This document shows positions 40,831 through 53,720 of a stretch of DNA of 64,000 bases, in pieces. A program made the translations under genes and the position numbers. The stretch covers positions 4,216,001-4,280,000 of the forward strand of contig JAPNXP010000004.1 of NCBI GenBank assembly GCA_028753945.1. The letters are read 5' to 3'. This stretch comes from Hexactinellida sp. DTS-2022 (Eukaryota; Porifera; Hexactinellida). How positions within the stretch are numbered: position 1 is the stretch's first letter; every line of letters begins with the position of its first letter. Below the pieces are notes generated by a model. That model made no database searches. It was not told where the DNA came from and saw only the letters and a program-made list of their open reading frames with translations.

Positions 40831-42360
40831 TACAGAATGAAATTATTGTACGATATTTTAGGACAATAACCTGTAAATGGATTTAATGACAGGTTTACAT
40901 AGATGTTAACCTGTCATTAAATTCATTACGAATGACAATAATCTATAATAGTATAATGTTGAATAATATTTATTTATTTGTTTATGTATTTATTTACTTA
41001 TTATTTACGAGCCCTTCGGTATCGGTCGATTCGCGTCGGATAACTCAACCGCTACGCGGTCTCGCTTTCTACAATATACAATAAACATTTAAATTAAAAA
41101 TTTGAAAAAATTGAATTCGTATCTAAACACGAATTCAAACAAAATAATAGGATTATGACGTTATAATGGCACATACATTTGGGAATAACTCTTTCAGTTT
41201 CTATCCGATTCGCCCACAATTTTAAAATAGAAGACAACATTAAATGAGACACACATATACCGATTATGGAATTTTGACGTCATGTAGGAACTAATTTGGG
41301 TCCAGCTCTTACAATTTTGATTCAGTCGTTACACAATTTTGTCACATTATAAAATATATTGTTTACATGTCTCTACAAATTTTACTTTCACATTTTCACA
41401 TTTAATCTGCGCCAGGTATTAACAAAAATGTAACTTCCTACTGCTGCCTCATTGCACATATTGAAGTTTGATATTTAATCTTCAGTTCTTTACCTACATT
41501 ATTTCCGATATTGCATACTTTGATCAATCCAGTTCGCTTCCATCAGTTTACCATCTATTGGTGATGCATAAGCGCCAAGTTTGGGGTTTTTGGGGGGGCC
41601 GGCCCCCCCCATATTGCTGATTGGGGGGCTGGGAGTCACTGGGAGAAAAAAGAATTTTCACCGTGATTGGCCTCCCGGACCTTTCGGTGGATTTAATTTT
41701 TATATGAAAGTGGTCCTTTTGATCGACCAAGGGATGATAGAGGGTGAGAATCACGTTAGTTATCCAGATTTTGTTTCTGAAGAAACAAATATGGAAATAT
41801 TTAGCAAACCTCCCAGTGGCCCCCCCAGACCCCCCCAAGTGGGCCCCCCATTTTTATTATATTTTCCAAAACTTGACGCCTATGTGGTGATGTAATATTA
41901 AATTACGTCAATCACATATTAAATATGCAGCAGGGGCGGCACTTCCTTGGAAAAGTGGTATGGTAGAGAGGTTTGCAGTATTTGAATGTGATCCGACGAC
42001 GCTGGACCAGTTATTCGTATGTGGTACCGCAATTATAAAATCATTAAATCATTAAATTATCAATGAATTGTGAATTTCGAACAGATAGAGGTGGTAGTCT
42101 AGAGCAAAGCTGGCCATCCTGAAAAGTGACACGGCGCTCGCCGCCCCTGTCATAAATAATATTACTATAAACGTTATTCAACGATTTACTGACCTATTTC
42201 TTTTGCACAATAAATGACATATCGATGAGAGTAATACAGTGAATTAATAATCAAACAATTTATTACGCAGGAGCTAAATCCTGGGTTAGTAAACCCAGGA
42301 TTTGGCTTCTCACTAAAGTTACTAAACAAATGATTCATAGTTAGTAAATATTTGTCATAG
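40831..42360. repeat. Repeat-rich region 5' of the RNF213-like exons
   Basis: No exon was found. Contents: a direct/inverted ACCTGTCATTAAAT pair near 40,890-40,925; a Helitron-like 3' fragment at 41,006-41,072 (TACGAGCCCTTCGGTATCGG); a block at 41,420-41,545 whose complement recurs at 47,210-47,335; the hAT-type MITE at 41,567-41,884; an element at 41,931-42,149 with ends CAGGGGCGGC / GCCGCCCCTG but no matching flanks; and a hairpin AAATCCTGGGTT/AACCCAGGATTT at 42,277-42,304. Confidence 0.6.
41567..41884. mobile_element. hAT-type MITE with 8-bp target duplication
   Basis: 318 bp, ends CATAAGCGCCAAGTTT and AAACTTGACGCCTATG, flanked by TGGTGATG on both sides (41,559-41,566; 41,885-41,892). Runs of G and C near both ends (GGGGGGGCCGGCCCCCCC on the left) give spurious open frames. 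Confidence 0.87.
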
Positions 42361-44460
42361 TTATATACATCCCTTTCAACCATTTTCCATACTTTTATTG
42401 TTCATTTTGCTCTTTGAATAATTGTTTCCCTATTTTGTGTGAACAACAAGAATAAATATTCATATTATAAATGCGAAATTCGTGTTCAGCATACTTGTTT
42501 ACCTATTAAAACATTTGAAAGTTTGTTTATATCTCATTATAAATGCGGTTTCTATTCCCCCATCACTTTAATACAATCCGGGCAAACAAACAAATACGCC
42601 AACAAACAACAATCGAGTTTTAATCATACGAGCCCTTCGGTCTCGGTCGCTTCGCGACGGATCACTCTCTCACAAAGGTCGCTTCGCGACCTTTGTTCGT
42701 TCGTGTTAGGCACTACGCGATGCAATTAACGGCCGCTTCGCGGCCTTTCCCTCCTCTAAAAGACAGTAATATTAATAATAAATAAGTTAACCTGTGGATA
42801 GTATATTACATACACTACTTAACGCGCGCTTAAATTCATTCTGGGTTGTGATTCGTTAATGTAATCTGTTTGGGAAATGATGTGTCATGTATGTTATTCT
42901 CATTACTTATTAGTTATTAATTATTAGTTAATAATATATTATATTGGCTCAATAATTCTTAATTAAGGTAGTTCATTTCAGCTCCATTAAAGGTTAGCTT
43001 GTTAGCTCAAATAAATTGAAACCTGTGGGCGTGGCTGATAAATTATACGCAAATATTTATTTCAGTATATTATATTGCAAAGTAATTTACTTAGCCTGGA
43101 TTTAATCTCTGCATAAAAATGGTTTAAAGATGAGAATAAGACCGCTTCGCGGTCTTATTCTCACCATTAAACCATTATTATGCAGAGGTTAAATCCAGGG
43201 TTGTAAATATTTGATTTAATTGATAGTAATAATAAACATATCAATCTCATAATTAGACAGATCCTAAATCCTTAATGAATCAACTACTTAATTAATTTCA
43301 TAATTTCAGTATAGGTTAGAAATTACGTAATTCCATTAATTGTCTTATTAATAGGAAGCCAATATAGGTGTAATAAATAAACAATGCATCAGAGAAGTTA
43401 ACTACTCGAGTGCATTCTGGTTAACCAAACAAATCAGATCACCCACATAGTGCTAAGAAAAATATGATACATTTGAACTAATAACTTTCGTTAATCACTC
43501 TTACTTGAATTGTTTGCAATAGAACACAATCGAAAATCGATTTTGCACTTTGCTATAACTGTGTTGGTACGATACACTATTTATGGTTGATTAGTGCAGG
43601 GACTAATTAATTAACTGTGTCACAATCAGAAGTAAAATGGGAATTCGTGAACTGCCATCAGGTGTAGAAATTTAGTGTACGTCTAATGATTTGAATTTTC
43701 CACAGATCGGAGCAAAATTGGGAAGCTAGTACAAAATATCTGTTTTTCGCAACTGTGACGTCATAATCCCGTTATTTTGTTTCAAAAACCAATAGATCGT
43801 TGTTGCAGTACAAAATTACCCCTGTATACAAATTTTCAGCTTTCTGGGACTCGTAGTCTTTCCAATTAATTACGTACAAACATCCAAACACACAAACACA
43901 CACACAACAATTCCGCTTTTAATATACGAGCCCTTCGGTCTCGGTCGCTTCGCGACGGATCACTCTCTCACAAAAGTCGCTTCGCGACTTTTGTTCGTTC
44001 GTGTTAGGCACTACGCAATACAATTAACGGCCGCTTCGCGGCCTTTCCCTCCCCAAAAGCAATAATATTAATAATGAGTTCACCTGTGTCCGTGCCTAAA
44101 ATTCATTTTTGGTTTTGATTAGTTACTGTAATTTGTTTTGGGAAATTATGTTTGTAAGTTATTCTTATTGCTCATTAGTTAATAATTATTAGTTAATTAA
44201 TAGCTCAATAATTCTTAAGGGTAGCTCGTTCAGCTATATTAAAACGTTAGCTTGTTAGCTCAAATAAATTGAGACCTGTGTTGGTAAATTATACGCAATT
44301 AATTAATTTCAGTAAATTGCAAAGTAATTTACCAACTCTGGATTTAATCTCTGCATAATAATGGTTTAAAGATTAGAATAAGACCGCTACGCGGTATTAT
44401 TCTCACCATTAAACCATTATTATGCAGAAGTACATTCAGGGTTGCAAAATATTTGATTTA
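42360..44460 (-). mobile_element. Helitron-like tandem array, reverse orientation
   Basis: Three head-to-tail pieces: 42,360-42,626 (ends ATCGAGTTTTAATCA, a 5' end), 42,627-43,923 (from TACGAGCCCTTCGG to TTCCGCTTTTAATA; 1,297 bp) and 43,924 to about 44,460. Each 3' end carries the hairpins GTCGCTTCGCGAC, AAAGTCGCTTCGCGACTTT (or a variant) and GGCCGCTTCGCGGCC. Each unit also has a long hairpin with AAGACCGCTTCGCGGTCTT or a variant at its apex (about 43,093-43,199 and 44,338-44,440). No proteins are encoded. Confidence 0.65.
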
Positions 44461-44669
44461 ATAGTAATAAACATTTATACATCCCTCCATAAACTATTTA
44501 TTTTGCTGGAGCTGGGTTAGTGAATTATTTAATTTAATTGATAGGAATAATTAACATAATAAATCTCATCGTTAAGCAGAACCAAAATCTTAGATTACTT
44601 AATTAATTCATTTCTAGTAGAAATCCTATGTTCTATTGATAGTCTTATTATAGAAGCCAATATAGGTGT

Positions 44670-47105
44670 AATAAATAAAAAAAATCCAAAATTGCAGCCT
44701 GTGCCGACGCATGTCCCTTTGGTGGCACGATATTTTGTTGGTTGTTTATTGATAGTGCCTCCAAAAGAACATGCTGTCGGCGCAAGCTGCAATTTTGGAT
44801 TTTTTTTTTTTCGCCAATTCATCATCACTATAAAGGTGTTAAATTATTTCAGAAAGGTGTTTCAGAATGCTACGACCCTTAGAGTGGTGGAAGTTTCCAT
44901 TTAGTTCACTTCATTTTAGAGATATTCAAGTTTGAGTAGAATATAATAGCTGATGACTCAGCATTTTTTATGTGAGTGTTGGGTCATCACCCAACATCAA
45001 CTAACTCATTTTAAATATCGAATTAACAAAATTGTAAAAACACATTTTTTTGGCGATGTCATCATCACCTCAAGGTGTCAAGGCCCACTTGTATAGGTGG
45101 CACGTGCCATAAGGACCAATTGATAAATTGAAAGTTTGTTTCTATCTTCTATGATCTCTGAGATTTATGATATTTAGCTAATTAGTTTAAAAATTTATTT
45201 AATGTATTAATTATTTAACATCATTATTATATACAGCAAAATAAATTAAATTCAAATATTTGCAATTAATAATAATTTAAATTGAATTCACTATAATATT
45301 TGAATTCCACGCACTCGATAACCCCAATAATCTAATTGGAACCGTCTCTATAAAGTTAAATACAAAAGGAATTTATTATAATTAATTACGTCAGTACATT
45401 AATTGTGCAAGAATATTCTCGCCGAAATATATATAATCACTTAATCTGTCGTTGTTGTGGAATGTAAATCTTAACTGTTCTATCATAAACCATCTTGAGT
45501 TTAATGCCATTCATTCATTATGTAGTGATAATAAGTTATATTATTTGTTAATTATTTTAGCAATGTTATCCATGGTTGGTTGAGTTGAGTCAACAAATTC
45601 CTTATATTATATTATTTTATTTAATCCATTGTATAGTAATACTACAATTAAATAGAAGCCAGCTGGAATTTATAAGTTAAATCAATATAATTATCGCAAG
45701 TTGAATCACTAGAGTAGGATTTAACAAGTTAAATCAATATAATTATTACAAGTTGAAACAATAGAATTAGATTTAACACTTTTAAAGAAATTGAAGTGTG
45801 AGTAAACAAAGAAATTTCAACCCCCATTTATGGCAGAAATTGACCCCTTTATTGAAAAATTTCTTCTTCCATCAGACGCAGAATTTTATGGTGAATCCAA
45901 ATATGAAATAAAATTTGGGGGTTTATTAAAGCATATTTTGAGTTATGGACCAGACAAATTTTGAAAGGTGTTAAAGATGTGTGCAAAATTTCGTAATCAA
46001 AAATCGTAACCCCAGGTGCAAATTAGAAGGGCACTTCGCATCTACATGGCAAGTTTCAGCCCTCAATGTATAAAGGTGTGGCCAGGGTACCGTCTACGGA
46101 GAAAAAATAAAAAAAATAATAATAAAAATCCAAAATTGCAGCTGTGCCGACGCATGTTCCTTTGGTGGCACTATATTTTGTTGGTGGGTTATTGATAGTG
46201 CCTCCAAAAGAACATGCTGTCAGCACATCTGCAATTTTGGATTTTTTTTCGCCAAGTCATCAACGCCTCAAGGTGTCATGATCCATTTGTTAATTGATCC
46301 GAGCCACAAGGACGGGAGATAAATTTGAAGTTTGTTTCTATCATAAACCATCTTGAGTTTAATGCCATTCATTCATTATGTATTGATAATAAATTATATT
46401 ATTAGTTATTTATTTTAGCAATGTTATCCATGGTTGGTTGAGTTGAGTCAACAAATTCCTTATATTATATTATTTAATTTAATCAATTGTATAGTAATAC
46501 TAAAATTAAATAGAAGCCAGCTGGAATTTATAAGTTAAATCAATATAATTATCGCAAGTTGAATCACTAGAGTAGGATTTAACAAGTTAAATCAATATAA
46601 TTATTACAAGTTGAAACAATAGAATTAGATTTAACACTTTACTGAAATTGAAGTGTCAGTAAACAAAGAAATTTCAACCCCCATTTATGGCAGAAATTGA
46701 CCCCTTTATTGAAAAATTTCTTCTCCCATCAGACGCAGAATTTTATGGCGAATCCAAATGTGAAATAAAATTTTGGGGTTTAGTAAAACATTTTTTGAGT
46801 TATGGACCAGACAAATTTTGAAAGGTGTTAAAGATGTGTCAAGAATTTGTTAATACAAAATCGTAACCCCAGGTGCAAATTAGACGTCGACTCCGAATCT
46901 ACATGCCAAGTTTCAGCCCTCTATGTATACAGGTGTGGCCAGGGCACCTGCTACGGAGAAATAATAATAATAATAAAAATAATAATAAAGGCAGTGATTC
47001 TAATACTGGGCCACTATACTATAGTATAGTCGGCACAGTAATAATATAAATAAAGGCAGTGATTCCAATACTGGGCCACTATACTATAGTATAGTCGGCA
47101 CAGTA
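44670..47105 (-). repeat. Composite modular repeat array, reverse-oriented part
   Basis: Palindromes at about 44,686-44,803 and 46,128-46,242. Bodies run 44,815-46,100 and 46,250-46,965 and end CTACGGAG in this orientation; the two bodies share a tandemly repeated segment (TAAACCATCTTGAGTTTAAT at 45,486 and 46,342). Two 54-bp modules finish the block at 46,986-47,039 and 47,053-47,105. No genes. Confidence 0.9.
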
Positions 47106-47335
47106 ACAATGCATTTTAGACTCTAAGCGCATTCTTGTTGACCAAACAAATCAGATTGCTAGTAATATAACTTATGTGATTGACGTAAGCTAAATACATC
47201 ACGAAAGGAATAAACTGATGGAAGCCAAACTGGATTAATCAAGTATGCAATTTCGGAAATATTGTAGGTGAAGATTAAATCATCAAACCTCAATATGTGC
47301 AATGATGCAGCAATTGGAGGTTACATTTTTACTGT
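47106..47335. repeat. Centre of the inverted array
   Basis: A 230-bp segment between oppositely oriented 54-bp modules. Its right half (47,210-47,335; AAACTGATGGAAGCCAAACT) is the complement of 41,420-41,545, and its left half (GCATTCTTGTTGACCAAACA) resembles 43,411-43,435. It is therefore itself an older dispersed repeat that the modules flank. Confidence 0.7.
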
Positions 47336-48894
47336 GCCGACTATACTATAGTATAGTGGCCCAGTATTGGAATCACTGCCTTTATTACTGTGCCGACTAT
47401 ACTATAGTATAGTGGCCCAGTTCTAATCTCACTGCCTTTATTACTGTGCCGACTATACTATAGTATAGTGGCCCAGTTCTAATCTTACTGCCTTTATTTT
47501 TTTACTGTGCCGACTATACTATAGTATAGTGGCCCAGTTCTAATCTCAGTGCCTTTATTTTATTTTTATTTTTACTGTGCCGACTATACTATAGTATAGT
47601 GGCCCAGTTCTAATCTCACTGCCTTTATTTTTTTTTTTTTTTTTTTTTTTTTTCTCCGTAGACGGTGCCCTGGCCTGAGCTTTATAGTTGATGGGCTGAA
47701 ACTTGGCATGTAGGTGCGATGGGACCGTCTAATTTGCACCTGGGGTTACGATTTTTGATTAACAATTTTTTTACACATCTTTAACACCTTTCAAAATTTG
47801 TCTGGTCCATAACTCAAAAAATATTTTATTAAACCCCCAAATTTTATTTCACATTTGGATTCACCATAAAATTCTGCGTCTGATGGGAGAAGAAAACTTT
47901 TAATAAAGAGTTTTATTTCTGCCATAAATGGGGGTTGAAATTTCTTTGTTTACTCACACTTCAATTTCAGTAAAACTGTGAAATCTAATTCCATTGTTTC
48001 AACTTGTAATAATTATATTGATTTAACTTGTTAAATCTTTCACTATTGTTTCAACTTGCTACAATTATATTGATTTAACTTGTGAATGCAAGCTGGCTTC
48101 TATTTTGCAATTGAAAATTAAGATTATATATTTCATAACAACGACATATTATGTGATTATATTTACTTCTGCGAGAATATAATTGCACTGTTAATATACT
48201 GACGTAATTAATTATAAATATTTCAGTTTGTATTTAACTTATATAGTAGCTTCCAATTTGTATATTAGAGGTTATCGAGTGTGCGGAATTGAAATTTGAT
48301 AGATAAATTAATTAATTAATTATTTATGACAAAATAATTGAACTTAATAATTGTATGTTGACATTGAAATTGGTGTCATATTATAAATAATATTAATAAT
48401 TATTTATACTAATTAATTAAATATCATAAATCTCGGAGATCATAGAAGATAGAAACAAACTTTCAATTTATCAATTGGTCCTTATGGCACGTGCCACCTA
48501 TACAAGTGGGTCTTGACACCTTGAGGTGATGATTACATCGTTAAAAAAATGTGTATTTACAATTTTGTTAATTCGATATTTAAAATGGGTTAGTTAATGT
48601 TGGGTGATGACCCAACACCCACTTAAAAAATGCTGAGTCATTACAGATTATATTCTACTGAAACTTGAATATCTCTTTAATGAAGTGAGCTGAATGGAAA
48701 CTTCCACCACTCTAAAGGGTCGTTGCCTTCTGAAACACCTTTCTGAAATAATTTAACACCTTCATAGTGATGATGACATGGCGAAAAAAAAAATCCAAAA
48801 TTGCAGCCTGTGCCGACAGCATGTTCCTTTGGAGGCACTATCAATAAACCAACAACAAAATATAGTGCCACCAAAGGATCATGCGTCGGCACAG

Positions 48895-51800
48895 GCTGCA
48901 ATTTTGGATTTATTTTTATTATTTTTATTTCTCCGTAGCAGGTGCCCTGGCCACACCTATATACATAGAGGGCTAAAACTTGGAATGTTGGTTCGGAGTC
49001 GACGTCTGATTTGCACCTGGGGTTACAATATTTTATAAACAAATTTTTGACACATCTTTAACACCTTTCAAATTTTGTCTGGTCCATAACTCAAAAATTG
49101 TTTTACTAAACCCGCAAATTTTATTTCACATTTGGATTCGCCATAAAATTCTGCGTCTGATGGGAAAAAAATATTTCAATAAAGGGGTCAATTTCTGCCA
49201 TAAATGGGGGTTGAAATTTCTTTGTTTACTCACACTTCAATTTCAGTAAACTGTGAAATCTAATTCCATTGTTTCAACTTGTAATAATTATATTGATTTA
49301 ACTTGTTAAATCCTACTCTAGTGATTCAACTTGCGATAATTATATTGATTTAACTTATAAATTCCAGCTGGCTTCTATTTAATTGTAGTATTACTATACA
49401 ATGGATTAAATAAAATATTATAATATAAGGAATTTGTTGACTTAATTAAACTTAACCGTGGATAACATTGCAAAAATAAATAACTAATAATATAATTTAT
49501 TATCGATATATATAATGAATGAATGGCAGTAAACTATAGATGGTTTACGATAGAAACAAACTTCAAATTTATCTACCATTCCTTGTGACTCGGACCAATT
49601 AACAAATGGATTTTGACACCTTGAGGCGTTGATGACTGGGCGAAAAAAATCCAAAATTGCAGACTGTGCCGATAGCATGTTCCTTTGGAGGCACTATCAA
49701 TAAACAAACAACAAAATATAGTGCCACCAAAGGAACATGGTCGGCACAGTCTGCAATTTTGGATTTTTTTTTTACTGTGCCGACTATACTATAGTATAGT
49801 GGCCCAGTATTGGAATCACTGCCTTTATTTTTTACTGTGCCGACTATACTATAGTATAGTGGCCCAGTATTAGAATCACTGCCTTTATTTATATTATTAT
49901 TATTTCTCCGTAGCAGGTGCCCTGGCCACACCTGTATACATAGAGGGCTGAAACTTGGCATGTAGATTCGGAGTCGACGTCTAATTTGCACCTGGGGTTA
50001 CGATTTTGTATTAACAAATTTTTGACACATCTTTAACACCTTTCAAAATTTGTCTGGTCCATAACTCAAAAAATGTTTTACTAAACCCCAAAATTTTATT
50101 TCACATTTGGATTCGCCATAAAATTCTGCGTCTGATGGGAGAAGAAAACTTTCAATAAAGAGTTCTATTTCTGCCATAAATGGGGGTTGAAATTTCTTTG
50201 TTTACTCACACTTCAGTTTCAGTATAACTGTTAAATCAAATTCCATTGTTTCAACTTGTAATAATTATATTGATTTAACTTGTTAAATCTTACTCTATTG
50301 ATTCAACTTGCGATAATTAAATTGATTTAACTTATAAATTCCAGCTGGCTTCTATTTAATTTTAGTATTACTATACAATTGATTAAATTAAATAATATAA
50401 TATAAGGAATTTGTTGACTCAACTCAACCAACCATGGATAACATTGCTAAAATAAATAACTAATAATATAATTTATTATCAATACATAATGAATGAATGG
50501 CATTAAACTAAAGATGGTTTATGATAGAACCGTTAAGATTTTACATTCCACAACAACGACAGATTAAGTGATTATATTTATTTCGGCGAGAATATTCTTG
50601 CACAATTAATGTACTGACATATTTAATTCTAATTAATTCGCTCTGTGTTTACCGTATAGAGATGGTTCCAAATAGATTATTGGGGTTATCGAGTGCGTGG
50701 AATTCAAATATTATAGTGAAATTCAATTTAAATAAATAATAATTGCAAATAATTGAACTTAATTTATTTTGCTGTATATAATAATGGTGTTAAATAATAA
50801 ATAAATAAATTAAATATTTATACTAATTAGATAAATTTCATTAATCTCAGAGATGATACAAGATAGAAACAAACTTTCAATTTATCAATTGGTCCTTATG
50901 CCAGGTACCACCTATACAAGTGGGTCTTGACACCTTGAGGTGATTATGACATCGTAAAAAAAATGTATTTTTACAATTTTGTTAATTCGATATTTAAAAT
51001 GGGTTAGTTGATGTTGGGTGATGACCCAACACACACATAAAAAATGCTGAGTCATCAGCTATTATATTCTACTCAAACTTGAATATCTCTAAAATTATAT
51101 GAACTAAATGGAAACTTCCACCACTCTAAGGGTCGATGCCTTCTGTAACACCTTTTTGAAATAATTTAACACCTTCATAGTGATGATGACATGGCGAAAA
51201 AAAAATCCAAAATTGCAGCCTGCGCCGACAGCATGTTCTTTTGGAGGCACTATAAATAAACAACCAACAAAATATAGTGCCACCAAAGGAACATGCGTCG
51301 GCACAGGCTGCAATTTTGGATTTATTTTTATTATTTTTATTTCTCCGTAGCAGGTGCCCTGGCCACACCTATATACATAGAGGGCTAAAACTTGGAATGT
51401 TGGTTCGGAGTCGACGTCTGATTTGCACCTGGGGTTACAATATTTTATAAACAAATTTTTGACACATCTTTAACACCTTTCAAATTTTGTCTGGTCCATA
51501 ACTCAAAAATTGTTTTACTAAACCCGCAAATTTTATTTCACATTTGGATTCGCCATAAAATTCTGCGTCTGATGGGAAAAAAATATTTCAATAAAGGGGT
51601 CAATTTCTGCCATAAATGGGGGTTGAAATTTCTTTGTTTACTCACACTTCAATTTCAGTAAACTGTGAAATCTAATTCCATTGTTTCAACTTGTAATAAT
51701 TATATTGATTTAACTTGTTAAATCCTACTCTAGTGATTCAACTTGCGATAATTATATTGATTTAACTTATAAATTCCAGCTGGCTTCTATTTAATTGTAG

Positions 51801-53720
51801 TATTACTATACAATGGATTAAATAAAATATTATAATATAAGGAATTTGTTGACTTAATTAAACTTAACCGTGGATAACATTGCAAAAATAAATAACTAAT
51901 AATATAATTTATTATCGATATATATAATGAATGAATGGCAGTAAACTATAGATGGTTTACGATAGAAACAAACTTCAAATTTATCTACCATTCCTTGTGA
52001 CTCGGATCAATTAACAAATGGATTTTGACACCTTGAGGCGTTGATGACTGGGCGAAAAAAATCCAAAATTGCAGACTGTGCCGATAGCATGTTCCTTTGG
52101 AGGCACTATCAATAAACAAACAACAAAATATAGTGCCACCAAAGGAACATGGTCGGCACAGTCTGCAATTTTGGATTTTTTTTTTACTGTGCCGACTATA
52201 CTATAGTATAGTGGCCCAGTATTGGAATCACTGCCTTTATTTTTTACTGTGCCGACTATACTATAGTATAGTGGCCCAGTATTAGAATCACTGCCTTTAT
52301 TTATATTATTATTATTTCTCCGTAGCAGGTGCCCTGGCCACACCTGTATACATAGAGGGCTGAAACTTGGCATGTAGATTCGGAGTCGACGTCTAATTTG
52401 CACCTGGGGTTACGATTTTGTATTAACAAATTTTTGACACATCTTTAACACCTTTCAAAATTTGTCTGGTCCATAACTCAAAAAATGTTTTACTAAACCC
52501 CAAAATTTTATTTCACATTTGGATTCGCCATAAAATTCTGCGTCTGATGGGAGAAGAAAACTTTCAATAAAGAGTTCTATTTCTGCCATAAATGGGGGTT
52601 GAAATTTCTTTGTTTACTCACACTTCAGTTTCAGTATAACTGTTAAATCAAATTCCATTGTTTCAACTTGTAATAATTATATTGATTTAACTTGTTAAAT
52701 CTTACTCTATTGATTCAACTTGCGATAATTAAATTGATTTAACTTATAAATTCCAGCTGGCTTCTATTTAATTTTAGTATTACTATACAATTGATTAAAT
52801 TAAATAATATAATATAAGGAATTTGTTGACTCAACTCAACCAACCATGGATAACATTGCTAAAATAAATAACTAATAATATAATTTATTATCAATACATA
52901 ATGAATGAATGGCATTAAACTAAAGATGGTTTATGATAGAACCGTTAAGATTTTACATTCCACAACAACGACAGATTAAGTGATTATATTTATTTCGGCG
53001 AGAATATTCTTGCACAATTAATGTACTGACATATTTAATTCTAATTAATTCGCTCTGTGTTTACCGTATAGAGATGGTTCCAAATAGATTATTGGGGTTA
53101 TCGAGTGCGTGGAATTCAAACATTATAGTGAAATTCAATTTAAATTAATAATAATTGCAAATAATTGAACTTAATTTATTTTGCTGTATATAATAATGGT
53201 GTTAAATAATTAATAAATTAATTAAATATTTATACTAATTAGCTAAATTTCATTAATCTCAGAGATGATACAAGATAGAAACAAACTTTCAATTTATCAA
53301 TTGGTCCTTATGCCAGGTACCACCTATACAAGTGGGTCTTGACACCTTGAGGTGATTATGACATCGTCAAAAAAATGTACTTTTACAATTTTTTTAATTC
53401 GATATTTAAAATGGGTTAGTTGATGTTGGGTGATGACCCAACACACACATAAAAAATGCTGAGTCATCAGCTATTATATTCTACTCAAACTTGAATATCT
53501 CTAAAATTATATGAACTAAATGGAAACTTCCACCACTCTAAGGGTCGATGCCTTCTGTAACACCTTTTTGAAATAATTTAACACCTTCATAGTGATGATG
53601 ACATGGCGAAAAAAAATCCAAAATTGCAGCCTGCGCCGACAGAATGTTCTTTTGGAGGCACTATAAATAAACAACCAACAAAATGTAGTGCCACCAAAGG
53701 AACATGCGTCGGCACAGGCT
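48895..53720 (+). repeat. 2,412-bp tandem duplication inside the array
   Basis: Two consecutive copies (about 48,895-51,306 and 51,307-53,718) are offset by exactly 2,412 bp and nearly identical; the few differences seen cluster in the last 700 bases. Each copy carries two bodies, two palindromes and two 54-bp modules. Similarity begins and ends within palindromic modules (near 48,890, 51,300 and 53,715). Confidence 0.88.

Noticed and set aside
41548-41895. Overlapping open frames on both strands rich in Gly/Pro
   Set aside because: They fall entirely inside an hAT-type MITE with a verified 8-bp duplication and arise from G and C runs.
44930-45000. Second hammerhead ribozyme (CTGATGA followed by CTCAGC)
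   Set aside because: A CTGATGA string is present in reverse-oriented repeat bodies, but there is no matching stem II closing onto GAAA and no cleavage triplet.
47336-47640. CRISPR-like pattern of short repeats with spacers
   Set aside because: The spacers are A/T simple sequence, not unique DNA; both orientations occur; the context is a eukaryotic repeat array.
48677-49042. Open reading frames within the modular array (many of 60-130 codons, some repeated identically)
   Set aside because: They translate the palindrome and body repeats, occur in several frames and strands, and have no start context or codon signature.
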